A stretch of DNA of 64,000 nt from Pyrodictiaceae archaeon (lineage in GTDB: Archaea > Thermoproteota > Thermoprotei_A > Sulfolobales > Pyrodictiaceae). Within the stretch, counting starts at the first letter, position 1. Each line of letters opens with the position of its first letter. The notes under the pieces were generated by a model. It was not told the origin of the DNA. It did not search any database and worked only from the letters and a program-made list of their open reading frames with translations. Below are positions 1-9,579 of the stretch, in pieces. The stretch lies in the NCBI GenBank assembly GCA_027046265.1, contig JALTZF010000008.1:1-64000 (forward strand). The letters are read 5' to 3'. The position numbers and the translations under genes are program-made.

Positions 1-1143
1 CCATAACAGTGGCAGCATATGCTCTTTTACACCAAGCTTGAAGAGTCTTAGCTTAAGTTCATCCCAGTCACGTGCATGAAAAGTAGCCGCTGAAGCCTCA
101 CCCAAAGCAGCTGCTTCAAAAAGATCTAAGACCTCTTCGCCACGAGCTTCTGTTATGCCAGTAAATTGGCCACGTAACCTCAATGCCACGCGCAAGAGTT
201 CTCTATAGTTTATCTCAATACTTCTACTCTCCGACAAACTATGCACTTTACGTATACGTAGACTAAGAAAGTGTGGATGACGAGGCCTAAGCTCGGGGAC
301 ATCTTCGACTACTACAAGCTTCCAATCATGAGGAAGTTTTTCGAGTAGAGCATTTAACAACGTGGTTTTACCAGTTCCCTGAGGCCCTACTATAAATACC
401 ATACCCCTATTAAGTAGTACTTGAAGAAGATAATTAGCCGCTTCACGAGTCAACATGTTAAGATTGATTAAATCCTCAAGACTTAAAGGCTTAGCAGCTT
501 TCTTCCTGATCGACATTACAGATGAGCTAGCTATATTACCATAAACCATTGTAAGACGGTGGCCTTCAAACTCAGCTTCAGCTATAGGAAAAGCTGGATT
601 AATAGCAACACCAGCATAAGATGCTAACGACTGGAGAAATAGCCTAAATTCATACTCTCCAGGAGCCATAATATTTGTGTCAAGATACTCAACAGTCAAG
701 ATACTACGATGAATAATCTTTACAGACTTTCCAGCAATAACAGAAACTTCTTCAACAAGAGGATCAATCATTATAGGATAAAGAAACCCCCACGGACTCA
801 AGAGTTTAATAACATGGTACATGACAACATTCCTATATCTTACTACAGTGTCTACTACACCTAGCTTGCGTGCCATCCCAATAACATATTCCCAATATTT
901 ATCACAACTAACAGATTTATTCACATTAGACTTCACTTTTTCAACAACACTATTAATAACATCTATGAGATCACGAGGAAGACTAGGCTCGATAACATTA
1001 TATTGTGCACTACTTGCATTAACAACATACTTAACAACACCAATATTGTAAACTAGTCTTCTCGGGTTAACCTCAATAAATTCTACATCGTCTCTATTAT
1101 CTCTATCACAATTACTGCTTAGCTGAACTTCACTTACACCCAT
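1..1143 (-). CDS. Type II/IV secretion (T4P/archaellum-type) ATPase, truncated at left window edge
   Basis: Minus-strand reading frame from ATG at 1143 (MGVSEVQLSSNCDRD...) open to the window edge; Walker A 'GPQGTGKTTLLNALL', 'VVVEDVPELRPRH' and 'LRLRGQFTGITEARGEEVLDLFEAAALGEASAATFHA', typical of VirB11/GspE-like ATPases. Confidence 0.85.
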   Translation of the reverse strand, partial: MGVSEVQLSSNCDRDNRDDVEFIEVNPRRLVYNIGVVKYVVNASSAQYNVIEPSLPRDLIDVINSVVEKVKSNVNKSVSCDKYWEYVIGMARKLGVVDTVVRYRNVVMYHVIKLLSPWGFLYPIMIDPLVEEVSVIAGKSVKIIHRSILTVEYLDTNIMAPGEYEFRLFLQSLASYAGVAINPAFPIAEAEFEGHRLTMVYGNIASSSVMSIRKKAAKPLSLEDLINLNMLTREAANYLLQVLLNRGMVFIVGPQGTGKTTLLNALLEKLPHDWKLVVVEDVPELRPRHPHFLSLRIRKVHSLSESRSIEINYRELLRVALRLRGQFTGITEARGEEVLDLFEAAALGEASAATFHARDWDELKLRLFKLGVKEHMLPLLW

Positions 1144-1163
1144 AGATTATGCACCTAGACAAA

Positions 1164-1544
1164 TTACCTAGAACAAATTATTGGCGGCGATACTAGAACA
1201 TACGTATCACGTGGAACAATATCTCCGTAATTGCCTACTATAGGATCGAGAAACCCATCACCGTCAATGTCATACAAGTAGACCCAATACTTGAAATCAC
1301 CAAGAATCTCCTTTGTCTTGTAAGGCTCCCAACTCTCAGCAACATAACAGAGAGCATGTGTCTCATTGATTTCGACAACAAGTATTGGTCTTACATGACC
1401 CGCCTTGACCCCAGAGTAATATGTATTAATAAGACTAACAATTTTAGGAGCTATAACTATCGATGTTATAAGTAGCACTAGTACAGCATAAAACTCACTT
1501 ATTCCCTTTAATCTCAATGTTACCCTTAGCCTATAAGAAGCCAT
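1164..1544 (-). CDS. Putative type IV pilin-like protein (class III signal peptide)
   Basis: N-terminus 'RLKG|ISEFYAVLVLLITSIVIAPKIV' resembles a prepilin cleavage site followed by a hydrophobic helix; adjacent and co-directional with the secretion ATPase. Confidence 0.55.
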   Translation of the reverse strand: MASYRLRVTLRLKGISEFYAVLVLLITSIVIAPKIVSLINTYYSGVKAGHVRPILVVEINETHALCYVAESWEPYKTKEILGDFKYWVYLYDIDGDGFLDPIVGNYGDIVPRDTYVLVSPPIICSR

Positions 1545-1664
1545 GAAAAGGGTGCTCGAATAGAGAGAGGACTGTAAGTATTAGCTATAATATCATTAAC
1601 CTATCCATTGTTCAGTGCAATTATACGAACTATACAAGGCCAGAATAAAGAACGACTATTTAGT

Positions 1665-1994
1665 TTATTGTTTAATCTTGTAAAGAGGTTTACCCCTAAC
1701 TGTCACACGCTCCACTATACCAGCTTCAACAAGCTTATGCAATTTTCTCCACACAACAGATTTGCTCAACCCAAGCTTACGTGCAATATCACTAACGCCG
1801 AGAGGCCCTTCACGGTATAGTAAATCTATAATCATTTTATCCCGTTCATCAATACCCCCTTCTTCTACCCGAAACTCTTCAGGGCTAACTGGAGGATCAT
1901 GTATCGTTGTCTCTTGACTCTTAACGCTAACCAATTGTACAATAATAAATGCTATAACAGCTATTAGTGCTATGAAGAGTAGGTAAAACACCAT
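1665..1994 (-). CDS. Membrane-anchored winged-helix transcriptional regulator
   Basis: N-terminal TM 'MVFYLLFIALIAVIAFIIVQLV', C-terminal wHTH 'DLLYREGPLGVSDIARKLGLSKSVVWRKLHKLVEAGIVERV'; ATG at 1994 preferred over the ORF-track start because of an upstream GGAGG-like sequence. Confidence 0.7.
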   Translation of the reverse strand: MVFYLLFIALIAVIAFIIVQLVSVKSQETTIHDPPVSPEEFRVEEGGIDERDKMIIDLLYREGPLGVSDIARKLGLSKSVVWRKLHKLVEAGIVERVTVRGKPLYKIKQ

Positions 1995-2104
1995 GATGGT
2001 ACCAGTCCTCCAGCAGAACCCACAGCCAGTACATGTTATATACATCGTAAAGAATACTAAAAATATAATCTACCAAGGAAGTAGCTACTAAATGGTGCAA
2101 ACTA

Positions 2105-2620
2105 TTGCTTGTAGGAGTACTAAGTGATACTCACGATAATGTCTGGGCTACCCGTAAAGCAGCACAATTTCTCGTAGAGAGAGGAATACGCGTAGTACTA
2201 CACTTAGGTGACGTAGTCGCCCCCTTTACCCTACGTGCATTAGCGGAAGGAGGGATAGAGAAAGCCTACATTGTGTACGGCAATAATTGTGGGGAAAAAC
2301 TCGGACTAAAACGCGTAGCTGAGAAGCTAGGATATGAGATAACAGAGTGGCCTAGAGTCATAGAGATTAATGATAAGCGCATCTTACTACTACACGGAGC
2401 CGGCTCAGCCGAGAATACAAAAGAAATAGTAGATTCATTAGCAGCGTCAAGGAAGTATGATGCAGTCTTGTATGGTCATACACACAAGGTAGATGTGCGA
2501 CGAATAGGAAATACTCTAGTGTTAAATCCCGGCGAAGTTTGTGGATGCTTAACAGGAAAACAGACAATAGCAATTCTCGACACAAAAACACTCACTGTAA
2601 ACATAATAGAGCTACAATAA
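2105..2620 (+). CDS. YfcE/MJ0936-type metallophosphoesterase
   Basis: 'GVLSDTHDNVWA', 'LHLGDVV', 'YGNNC', 'YGHTHKVDVR', 'LNPGEVCG' metallophosphoesterase motifs; TTG start. Confidence 0.85.
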   Translation: MLVGVLSDTHDNVWATRKAAQFLVERGIRVVLHLGDVVAPFTLRALAEGGIEKAYIVYGNNCGEKLGLKRVAEKLGYEITEWPRVIEINDKRILLLHGAGSAENTKEIVDSLAASRKYDAVLYGHTHKVDVRRIGNTLVLNPGEVCGCLTGKQTIAILDTKTLTVNIIELQ

Positions 2621-2844
2621 AGAAAGTTAGGAAGAGTCAACACACGAAAAATGCTTGCCTATCTACAAACTTTCTTTGGTCTAACTTATAAACAACATGT
2701 AGTGAATTTTAATGTATTTTAGCAAGAAATATGAAGCTCTAGAAACTCTTCAAGCATCAAGCTCAACACCCTAGTGAAATAATAGCACAAAATCTATTTT
2801 CTCCCATCTTCATGTTAGAATAAAACTAGCAAGGAGGGAGTCTT

Positions 2845-3657
2845 GTGGCTAAGAAGAAACACTATAAAAGTAATAGTAGAGGATTGAGGCTAAATAAAAG
2901 ACGTAAACTATTGCTTGTAGGAGTAGCTGCAATAGTACTAGTTGCAACGAGTCTCATCTTATTCGTTCACAACAACGAGTCATCATCTACAGGCTTGTGC
3001 CCACGTGGAAGAGCACTAGTAGCCGATGGATTAAGCACAGATTTTCCTAATCCCGAACTCGACAAATTTATTATCAACACGCTAAGAAAGGCAGGATACA
3101 AAGTTGACTACTTTAACGGTACAAATGTAAACTTAGAACTTTTTAGTAAGCTAAGCAACTACGATGTCATAATATTAAGGGTACATGGTGGTAAAGCTGT
3201 CTACGAGCATAACAACAAGAGAGACGTCATTGTTGGATTGTTTACAGGAGTACCCTGGAGTGATGAGTATAAAAACCTAATGAGCAAATGGCTCGTCACT
3301 AGAGCAACCCCCTACGCATTACCAGAAAAGGAGTATCTTGCTGTTCTACCAAAATTCTTCGAAGAAAGACTCGAGAAAAACTTCTGCAACGGCTCAGTAA
3401 TAGTTGTAGGAAGCTGCTATACTCTCCTTGCACCAGACCTCGTGGTTGCCCTCGGCAAGAGGGGTTTAACAAGGTTCATAGGCTGGACAGGAGCTGCAAG
3501 CGTAGAGGAAGTAGACAAGATGCTCTACATGCTTATAGACCTAGTATTCAATAAGGGCTACACATGGTCACAAGCAGTTAACGAAGTAAGAAGAGCTCTT
3601 CAACTACCAAACGAGTTCAACAGTACAGTACAAGAAATAGTCATAAAGAGAAAATAA
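2845..3657 (+). CDS. Signal-anchored extracellular protein with caspase/C25-like fold signature
   Basis: N-terminal TM anchor 'RKLLLVGVAAIVLVATSLILFV'; 'YDVIILRVHGG' and 'SVIVVGSCYTLLAPDLVVALGKRGLTRFIGWTG' resemble the His and Cys strands of clan CD peptidase-like folds. Confidence 0.5.
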   Translation: MAKKKHYKSNSRGLRLNKRRKLLLVGVAAIVLVATSLILFVHNNESSSTGLCPRGRALVADGLSTDFPNPELDKFIINTLRKAGYKVDYFNGTNVNLELFSKLSNYDVIILRVHGGKAVYEHNNKRDVIVGLFTGVPWSDEYKNLMSKWLVTRATPYALPEKEYLAVLPKFFEERLEKNFCNGSVIVVGSCYTLLAPDLVVALGKRGLTRFIGWTGAASVEEVDKMLYMLIDLVFNKGYTWSQAVNEVRRALQLPNEFNSTVQEIVIKRK

Positions 3658-3680
3658 CACAATAACACATATAGAGCCTC

Positions 3681-4742
3681 CTACTTTGAGCTGGAGAGGT
3701 CGAGATAAGCCTTAGCCCTACTCCACCTAGACACACCAAGAACACTCTTAAGCTTCAAAACAGTAAGGAGGCCTCTCTCACGCAAGTTAATAATACGCCG
3801 CGCAGTCTTAGGCCCTATACCTGGCACCCTCACAAGCTCACTCAGAGAAGCATTCCATGGATTTACAGGAAACCACTCAGGATGACTCCTAGCCAAAAAC
3901 TCTTTAACGCTCACTCCAAGCCTAGGCATAAAACCATCATCATCTAGCACAGCCTCTAGCTCCTTAACTCTAAACCCATACTGTGAAATAAGGCTCCAAA
4001 CCTCATACAGCTGCCTACTTCTCCAAACAGGAGTTGGAGGAACACGTTTAGCTAGAGGAGTACCCTCAACTGGGGTATAAGGACTAAAATGCACTATTCC
4101 TACACCCACATCACTAAGCTTCTCAAGCAGCAACATGATATCCCTATCAGACTCACCAGCAGCACCAACAACTAGCTGTGTATCAACACGACGCCTATAC
4201 GGCGAAACAAGGCTTGCAGCATAACTCAACTTACTATACAAGTCAATGCTCCAACTCCCCTTACTAGGTGCAATCTCTGAAAAGAACTGAGGACCGGGAG
4301 CCTCAAGATTAACACCAACACGGTCAGCAACCCTGGCAGCTTCACGAACAAGTCTACTAGGTGTACCAGGCATCAAACGAAGATGAATATAACCCCTGTA
4401 GCCATACTTCTCACGCAAAACCCTAGCAACAAACACTAATTCTTCAACAACACTCTCTGGGTCACCATAAAGACCACTACTAAGAAACAAGCCACGAACA
4501 ACTCCTCCACGATACAACTCTAAGAAAACACGAACAAGCTTATCAACGCTCCACTTCTCGCGTGGATATCTACAATGCCTCGAAAATGGACAGTACAAGC
4601 AATCCATCTTACAGCCACTACTTAGCAGCGTCTTGAATATAGGCCCACCAGTGCTACGATATACTGGAGCTTCAACTCTCTCATACTTCTCAGCAGCCCT
4701 AACAAGCACACTTATACTACGCCACTTCTCATCCCTAACCAC
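3681..4742 (-). CDS. Radical SAM protein with C-terminal helix-hairpin-helix (putative DNA modification/repair rSAM)
   Basis: 'SSGCKMDCLYCPFSRHCR' (CxxxCxxC) plus HhH 'LSELVRVPGIGPKTARRIINLRERG'. Confidence 0.8.
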   Translation of the reverse strand: MVRDEKWRSISVLVRAAEKYERVEAPVYRSTGGPIFKTLLSSGCKMDCLYCPFSRHCRYPREKWSVDKLVRVFLELYRGGVVRGLFLSSGLYGDPESVVEELVFVARVLREKYGYRGYIHLRLMPGTPSRLVREAARVADRVGVNLEAPGPQFFSEIAPSKGSWSIDLYSKLSYAASLVSPYRRRVDTQLVVGAAGESDRDIMLLLEKLSDVGVGIVHFSPYTPVEGTPLAKRVPPTPVWRSRQLYEVWSLISQYGFRVKELEAVLDDDGFMPRLGVSVKEFLARSHPEWFPVNPWNASLSELVRVPGIGPKTARRIINLRERGLLTVLKLKSVLGVSRWSRAKAYLDLSSSK

Positions 4743-4923
4743 GGAACATCACTCTATCTGCTATAGGGACTCCAACACATTTCGTTGCCGGGTACTACCG
4801 AATCAACCTAACTATCTTCAACAAATAGGCGTGAGTGTAGAGGTAGATAATACACAAGGTAGAGATGCATCATTTAGACATTATAGTGTAGGTTCAGCAA
4901 AAGAGATTGGATGGGATGGTGTT

Positions 4924-5898
4924 GTGCGAATACTAATTGTTGCAGGCTACGGTGGCCATACGGGTTACGCGCTAGCACTAGCGCATGAGTTGAAGAATGC
5001 TGGCGCTGATCTAGACATAGTTGTCCCCATAACCTACAAATGGGTTGCAGCACGCTTCAATAAACTAGGCAGAATACTTTATTTAACACTGCCACGTAAG
5101 CCTGGAGAACCACTATACAGAACAGTTACACGCTGGCCTAAATCATTCCTTGAAGCTACACATTTAATACGCGGTAAATACGATGCAGTAATTGCGACGG
5201 GGTCAAACTTCTCAATACCGCCAGCACTACTACAAAAACTATTCAAGAAACCTATCTACACACTCGAGGCGATCGACAGAATTACAAGTCCGTCAAGAGC
5301 TGTGAAGATTCTTTACAAACTCAAAGCTACGACTTTTTTGCACTGGGAAGAGCAGAAAAAGTCCTATCCAAATGGAGTACTTGTAGGCCCAATATTCGAG
5401 CCAAGAATTTATGAAGTAAAGGATGAAGGCTACATACTAGTCACAACAGGAACCTGGGGCTTACCACAACTATATACAGCGCTGAGCAAGATAGGAGTGG
5501 ACAACACTGTTATACAGTCAGGGGATATTGATCCTAAGAAAGTAAGGAAACTTAACAGTAAATGGACAGTATTCAGATATACACGCGATATACACAGGTG
5601 GATAGCTAGAGCCACAATAGTCATAACACATTTCCCAGGCTCTACAGCGGCAACTGCAAGACTAGCCTATGGAAAACCTGTAGTTATGGTCTACTCTACG
5701 AGACATAAACACTTAGCCCCACCTATTGACGGTAGAATACTCGCAAGGAAGCTCAATGCTATATTCCTAGAAAGTATCACTCCAGAGAATCTTGCCCAAG
5801 CACTTGACAAAGCTAAACAGATGCCTACTCCTAACTATTCTAATGGCTCGAAAAGAGCTGTCGCATACATATTGAGAAAAGCTGCTAGCCATAAATAA
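4924..5898 (+). CDS. Alg14/MurG-like glycosyltransferase
   Basis: 'VRILIVAGYGGHTGYALALAHELKNAGADLDIVVP', 'YDAVIATGSNFSIPPALL', 'VTTGTWGLPQLYTAL', 'FPGSTAATARLAYGKPVVMV'; GTG at 4924 chosen because the upstream part of the track ORF overlaps the opposing radical SAM gene. Confidence 0.7.
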   Translation: MRILIVAGYGGHTGYALALAHELKNAGADLDIVVPITYKWVAARFNKLGRILYLTLPRKPGEPLYRTVTRWPKSFLEATHLIRGKYDAVIATGSNFSIPPALLQKLFKKPIYTLEAIDRITSPSRAVKILYKLKATTFLHWEEQKKSYPNGVLVGPIFEPRIYEVKDEGYILVTTGTWGLPQLYTALSKIGVDNTVIQSGDIDPKKVRKLNSKWTVFRYTRDIHRWIARATIVITHFPGSTAATARLAYGKPVVMVYSTRHKHLAPPIDGRILARKLNAIFLESITPENLAQALDKAKQMPTPNYSNGSKRAVAYILRKAASHK

Positions 5899-6330
5899 AA
5901 ACAAGCTAATGATATACACATACTTGCTTGATATGCCTACTTTATTGGCCATAACAAATGACTTATATGAGGGGGCACTCTTCTTAATACCTTACTCCTT
6001 GTGTCAGATACTATACTCTTTTCAAACATTTCAATTAGAGATGCCATAATTGCTCACCCAGCTATATCTGTTCTGTAGTAATTATAGTATTATAAGTCTT
6101 CCTCTTACATAATGTAGTCCCACTAATCAAGCCATTGAAGTAGAACAGTAAGTGTAGGACATGAGAATAAACTGGAAAAGCAGTGGGACACATAAATAAG
6201 ATAGGCAGTATAACAATAGAGTAAAGGTAATAAAGTAATATTAAGACTAACGGCTAAGATAAATACACCACAAATTAGTAAGAAATAGGAAATAAGGAGC
6301 AGAACCAAAGGCACGGCAATACTCCTAGTA

Positions 6331-6558
6331 TTATGAGAGTTCATTCTTTATAGCCTCTACAAGGTACTTAATAGTAGCAGCTAAGAGTCCCAGGGCAGCT
6401 ATAGCATAACCTACAACAGCTAATGGCACTCCAATAAGCCATGCACCTTTTTCAACAAGGATTATGCCTAGAACTATTAAAGCAATACCAATTATAGCCC
6501 ATACAATACTCATTAAAACTATGCGGAATGCATAAGAGAAGGCACTACCCCAATCCAC
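6331..6558 (-). CDS. Small two-TM hypothetical membrane protein
   Basis: 75 aa with two hydrophobic segments; no overlapping better ORF. Confidence 0.45.
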   Translation of the reverse strand: MDWGSAFSYAFRIVLMSIVWAIIGIALIVLGIILVEKGAWLIGVPLAVVGYAIAALGLLAATIKYLVEAIKNELS

Positions 6559-6629
6559 GATATAACACCAATAGGAGGATAATGCAATGGCATGCTTATA
6601 AACTTACGATAGAGTGCTAGCTAGCACGA

Positions 6630-7199
6630 CTATCCACCATGCCTCCTTTCAATTACATTAAGTATTAAGTCTATGAGCTTTGAAGCATTCTCTTCAGCAG
6701 TATTCTTAACAGTGTCAAGAACCAATGCAGGATTTTCTGGCGGCTCGTAGGGGTCACTTACTCCAGTAAAGTGCTTTATCTCTCCACGCAATGCTTTCTT
6801 GTATAAGCCTTTTGGATCTCTCTTTATACATTCTTCAAGTGGCGCATACACGTAGACTTCTATGAATGGAACCTCTTCCTCTACAATCTCTCTAATTTCC
6901 CTCCTAACATCACGGTATGGTGAAACGAAACTGCAGAGCACTATTACGCCATTTCTTGCAAGAAGCCTCGCTATCCAAGCTACTCTATGCAGATGTCTGC
7001 GGCGCTCCTCTCGTGTAAAGCCAGCATCAGGGTTTATCGTCTTACGTACCCAATCACCATCCAGGACCTCTACTTTATAACCAATTGACCTTAGTTTGTC
7101 TGCTACAATATTGGCTATTGTTGTCTTACCAGAAGCTGGGAGGCCAGTAAGCCAGACAACTACGCCTCTCTCCAGGCACTTCATGCTTGTGCCACCCAC
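6630..7199 (-). CDS. cysC: Adenylylsulfate (APS) kinase
   Basis: 'VVWLTGLPASGKTTIANIVADKL', 'LDGDWVRKTINPDAGFTREERRRHLHRVAWIARLLARNGVIVLCSFVSPYRDVR', 'FTGVSDPYEPPENPALVLDT'. Confidence 0.93.
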   Translation of the reverse strand: MGGTSMKCLERGVVVWLTGLPASGKTTIANIVADKLRSIGYKVEVLDGDWVRKTINPDAGFTREERRRHLHRVAWIARLLARNGVIVLCSFVSPYRDVRREIREIVEEEVPFIEVYVYAPLEECIKRDPKGLYKKALRGEIKHFTGVSDPYEPPENPALVLDTVKNTAEENASKLIDLILNVIERRHGG

Positions 7200-7220
7200 C
7201 AGGCTCTGTGTATAGGGAGG

Positions 7221-7979
7221 CTATTTTATGAAGAACTGTACGAGCTTCCACAAAACTGTTACCAGGGCAGAAACAGCTAGCACCACCGTGGTTGTATGTG
7301 TACTTGTTCTTTTCAAGAGTAAAGCTGCAATGGGCGTTGATAATATTGCTCCTAGGACTAAGCATAAAGCAAGAACTACATCTGTATAACCGAGAGAAGC
7401 ATATAGGATGCCTATAAGTATGAATGATGGAAGTTTAGTCAGCGAATTAAAAGCAACAGCAGCTCTTGTGTTAACACCCAAAGCTTTTTGCGCTTTAACC
7501 ATGAAGAAGCTATAGCCACCACCAATAACAGCCTTGTAAACACCAGCAATAGAAGCGTAGACAGCGGCAACCCATCCATAATGCGCCATGCTATCCCTCC
7601 TTGTATTTATACTTGAGAGAGAAAGAACAGCTAGTATCGCGAGTAAGAGAATGTACACGAGTTGTGCACTACCACTGCTAGCTCTCGAAAATAACACCAC
7701 TACCACACTTGACGAAGCAGTAGCTAGAGCAGAAAGAAACAGCAACGCCTTCAGATTATTCTTGTCCACTTCAACATTACCTGTTCGGCTATGAGAAATA
7801 AATGCAAATGGGCTCGAAACTACTTGTGCTACTGATGTCGCAAAAGCAACGACTCTGGGGTCGTAGCCTAGCGCTCCTACAAGCATAATACTTGCTGCAA
7901 GCCCAAAACCTACAGCATAAGCATAATCTAACACGCCTGCAACTAACCCTACAAAAAGTAATACAATCACATCATGCAT
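7221..7979 (-). CDS. TauE/SafE-family sulfite/anion exporter
   Basis: Multi-TM, 'GLVAGVLDYAYAVGFGLAASIML' and 'GVYKAVIGGGYSFFMVKAQKALGVNTRAAVAFNSLTKLPSFI' typical of the family. Confidence 0.8.
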   Translation of the reverse strand: MHDVIVLLFVGLVAGVLDYAYAVGFGLAASIMLVGALGYDPRVVAFATSVAQVVSSPFAFISHSRTGNVEVDKNNLKALLFLSALATASSSVVVVLFSRASSGSAQLVYILLLAILAVLSLSSINTRRDSMAHYGWVAAVYASIAGVYKAVIGGGYSFFMVKAQKALGVNTRAAVAFNSLTKLPSFILIGILYASLGYTDVVLALCLVLGAILSTPIAALLLKRTSTHTTTVVLAVSALVTVLWKLVQFFIK

Positions 7980-8094
7980 TATCTCAGCACCACGACTTAA
8001 TTAAATGTAATTAATGCCATACTCACACTGAGCACTACTCATTAATAAAATTTAATTAATAACACACATATGAGCTACTAAGAGGGGCACGAGC

Positions 8095-8343
8095 TTGGAT
8101 AATCATAGTGAAGGAGAAAAGAGAAAGACACGGTACACGACAGTCTCAATACCAGTAACCCTTTATGAAAGAATACGTAAACTCATAGAGGGAACAGGAT
8201 TTACTAGTGTCTCACAGTTCGTTACATATGTGTTGAGAGAAGTTGTAGCTGAGATGGAGGAAGAGAAGTTGAAGAGTGAAGCTGTGAGCGAAGAAGAGAA
8301 GAAAGCCATTATTGAAAGGCTCAAAAGACTAGGCTATATATAA
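8095..8343 (+). CDS. Ribbon-helix-helix mini-protein with '...ERLKRLGYI' tail
   Basis: 'TTVSIPVTLYERIRKLIEGTGFTSVSQFVTYVLREVV' RHH-like; paralogous to 12064..12291. Confidence 0.75.
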   Translation: MDNHSEGEKRKTRYTTVSIPVTLYERIRKLIEGTGFTSVSQFVTYVLREVVAEMEEEKLKSEAVSEEEKKAIIERLKRLGYI

Positions 8344-8383
8344 ACTCTACACAAAAATGCTCACCGTACTTGAGGTGTAAACA

Positions 8384-9544
8384 ATGGTCTCTAGGCCTCA
8401 CGGGGGCAGACTCGTAGATAGAACAGTGTCGCCTAAGCGCCGTGAGAGACTACTTGAGGAGGCCAGAGAACTCCCCAGGATAGATGTTAACGAAAGTATT
8501 GCAGCTGATGCAGCAAATATAGCACATGGAGTCTATAGTCCATTAGAAGGATTCATGGTCCAGGAAGACTACATAAATGTTCTTGACCAGATGAGGCTTA
8601 GCAGCGACCTTCCATGGACTATACCTATTATCTTAGATGTAGACCCAGAAGACATCGTTGGCGTAAAGGATGGAGACGATATAGCACTATACTACAGAGA
8701 TGAGCCCCTAGCTATAATGAGAATAGAAGAAATCTATGGCTGGGACAAAAAAGAGTATGCCATGAAGGTATTCAAGACAGCTGACCCCAACCACCCAGGT
8801 GTTGCAAAGACGTATAAGAGAAAAGAACTACTAATAGGGGGCAGCATCGACCTCCTCAGAGACCCTCCAGAACCCTTTGAGAACATTAGGCTTTGGCCTA
8901 AAGAGACCAGAGTACTCTTTGGGACAAGGGGATGGAAGAGGATAGCAGCTTTCCAAACACGGAATGTGCCGCACATGGGGCACGAGTATGTACAAAAAGC
9001 AGCGCTGACATTTACTGATGGTCTCTTCATAAATCCTCTGGTTGGCTGGAAGAAGCCAGGTGATTACCGTGACGAAGTAATAGTCAAAGCGTATAAGGCA
9101 CTGATAGAGCACTACTATCCTAAGGAGGTCGTTGTTCTAAGTGTACTACGTATGGAGATGAGATATGCTGGTCCAAGAGAAGCTGTTCACCACGCTATAG
9201 TCAGGAAAAACTTTGGGGCCACACACTTCATCGTTGGGCGCGACCATGCCGGTGTAGGCAACTACTACGGACCCTACGAGGCATGGGAAATATTTAGAGA
9301 ATTCCCAGACCTCGGAATAACACCATTATTCGTGAGAGAAGCCTTCTACTGCAAGAAATGCGGCCAAATGGTCAACGAGAAGATCTGCCCCCACCCCGAA
9401 GAGTTCCGCATACGCATCAGCGGTACAAAGCTAAGAAAAATGATTATGAGTGGCCAGAAACCACCAGAATACATGATGCGCCTTGAGGTCGCACGAGTCA
9501 TACTTGAACACCCGAAACCATTCATTGAAGAAGACGAGGCCTAG
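8384..9544 (+). CDS. sat: Sulfate adenylyltransferase (ATP sulfurylase)
   Basis: 'AAFQTRNVPHMGHEYVQKAAL', 'LRMEMRYAGPREAVHHAIVRKNFGATHFIVGRDHAGVGNYYGPYEAWEIF', 'RISGTKLRKMI'. Confidence 0.96.
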   Translation: MVSRPHGGRLVDRTVSPKRRERLLEEARELPRIDVNESIAADAANIAHGVYSPLEGFMVQEDYINVLDQMRLSSDLPWTIPIILDVDPEDIVGVKDGDDIALYYRDEPLAIMRIEEIYGWDKKEYAMKVFKTADPNHPGVAKTYKRKELLIGGSIDLLRDPPEPFENIRLWPKETRVLFGTRGWKRIAAFQTRNVPHMGHEYVQKAALTFTDGLFINPLVGWKKPGDYRDEVIVKAYKALIEHYYPKEVVVLSVLRMEMRYAGPREAVHHAIVRKNFGATHFIVGRDHAGVGNYYGPYEAWEIFREFPDLGITPLFVREAFYCKKCGQMVNEKICPHPEEFRIRISGTKLRKMIMSGQKPPEYMMRLEVARVILEHPKPFIEEDEA

Positions 9545-9579
9545 AGGCCTTAGAACTGTTTCTTGGGTGAGCATACATC

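Noticed and set aside
821-1051. 76-aa plus-strand ORF
   Set aside because: Antisense to the well-supported secretion ATPase; no RBS or domain
4633-4923. N-terminal extension of the glycosyltransferase ORF in the track
   Set aside because: Overlaps the opposing radical SAM gene and lacks family similarity; GTG at 4924 gives a normal N-terminus
6123-6344. 73-aa hydrophobic minus ORF next to the small membrane protein
   Set aside because: AT-rich intergenic composition and no recognisable features; insufficient support
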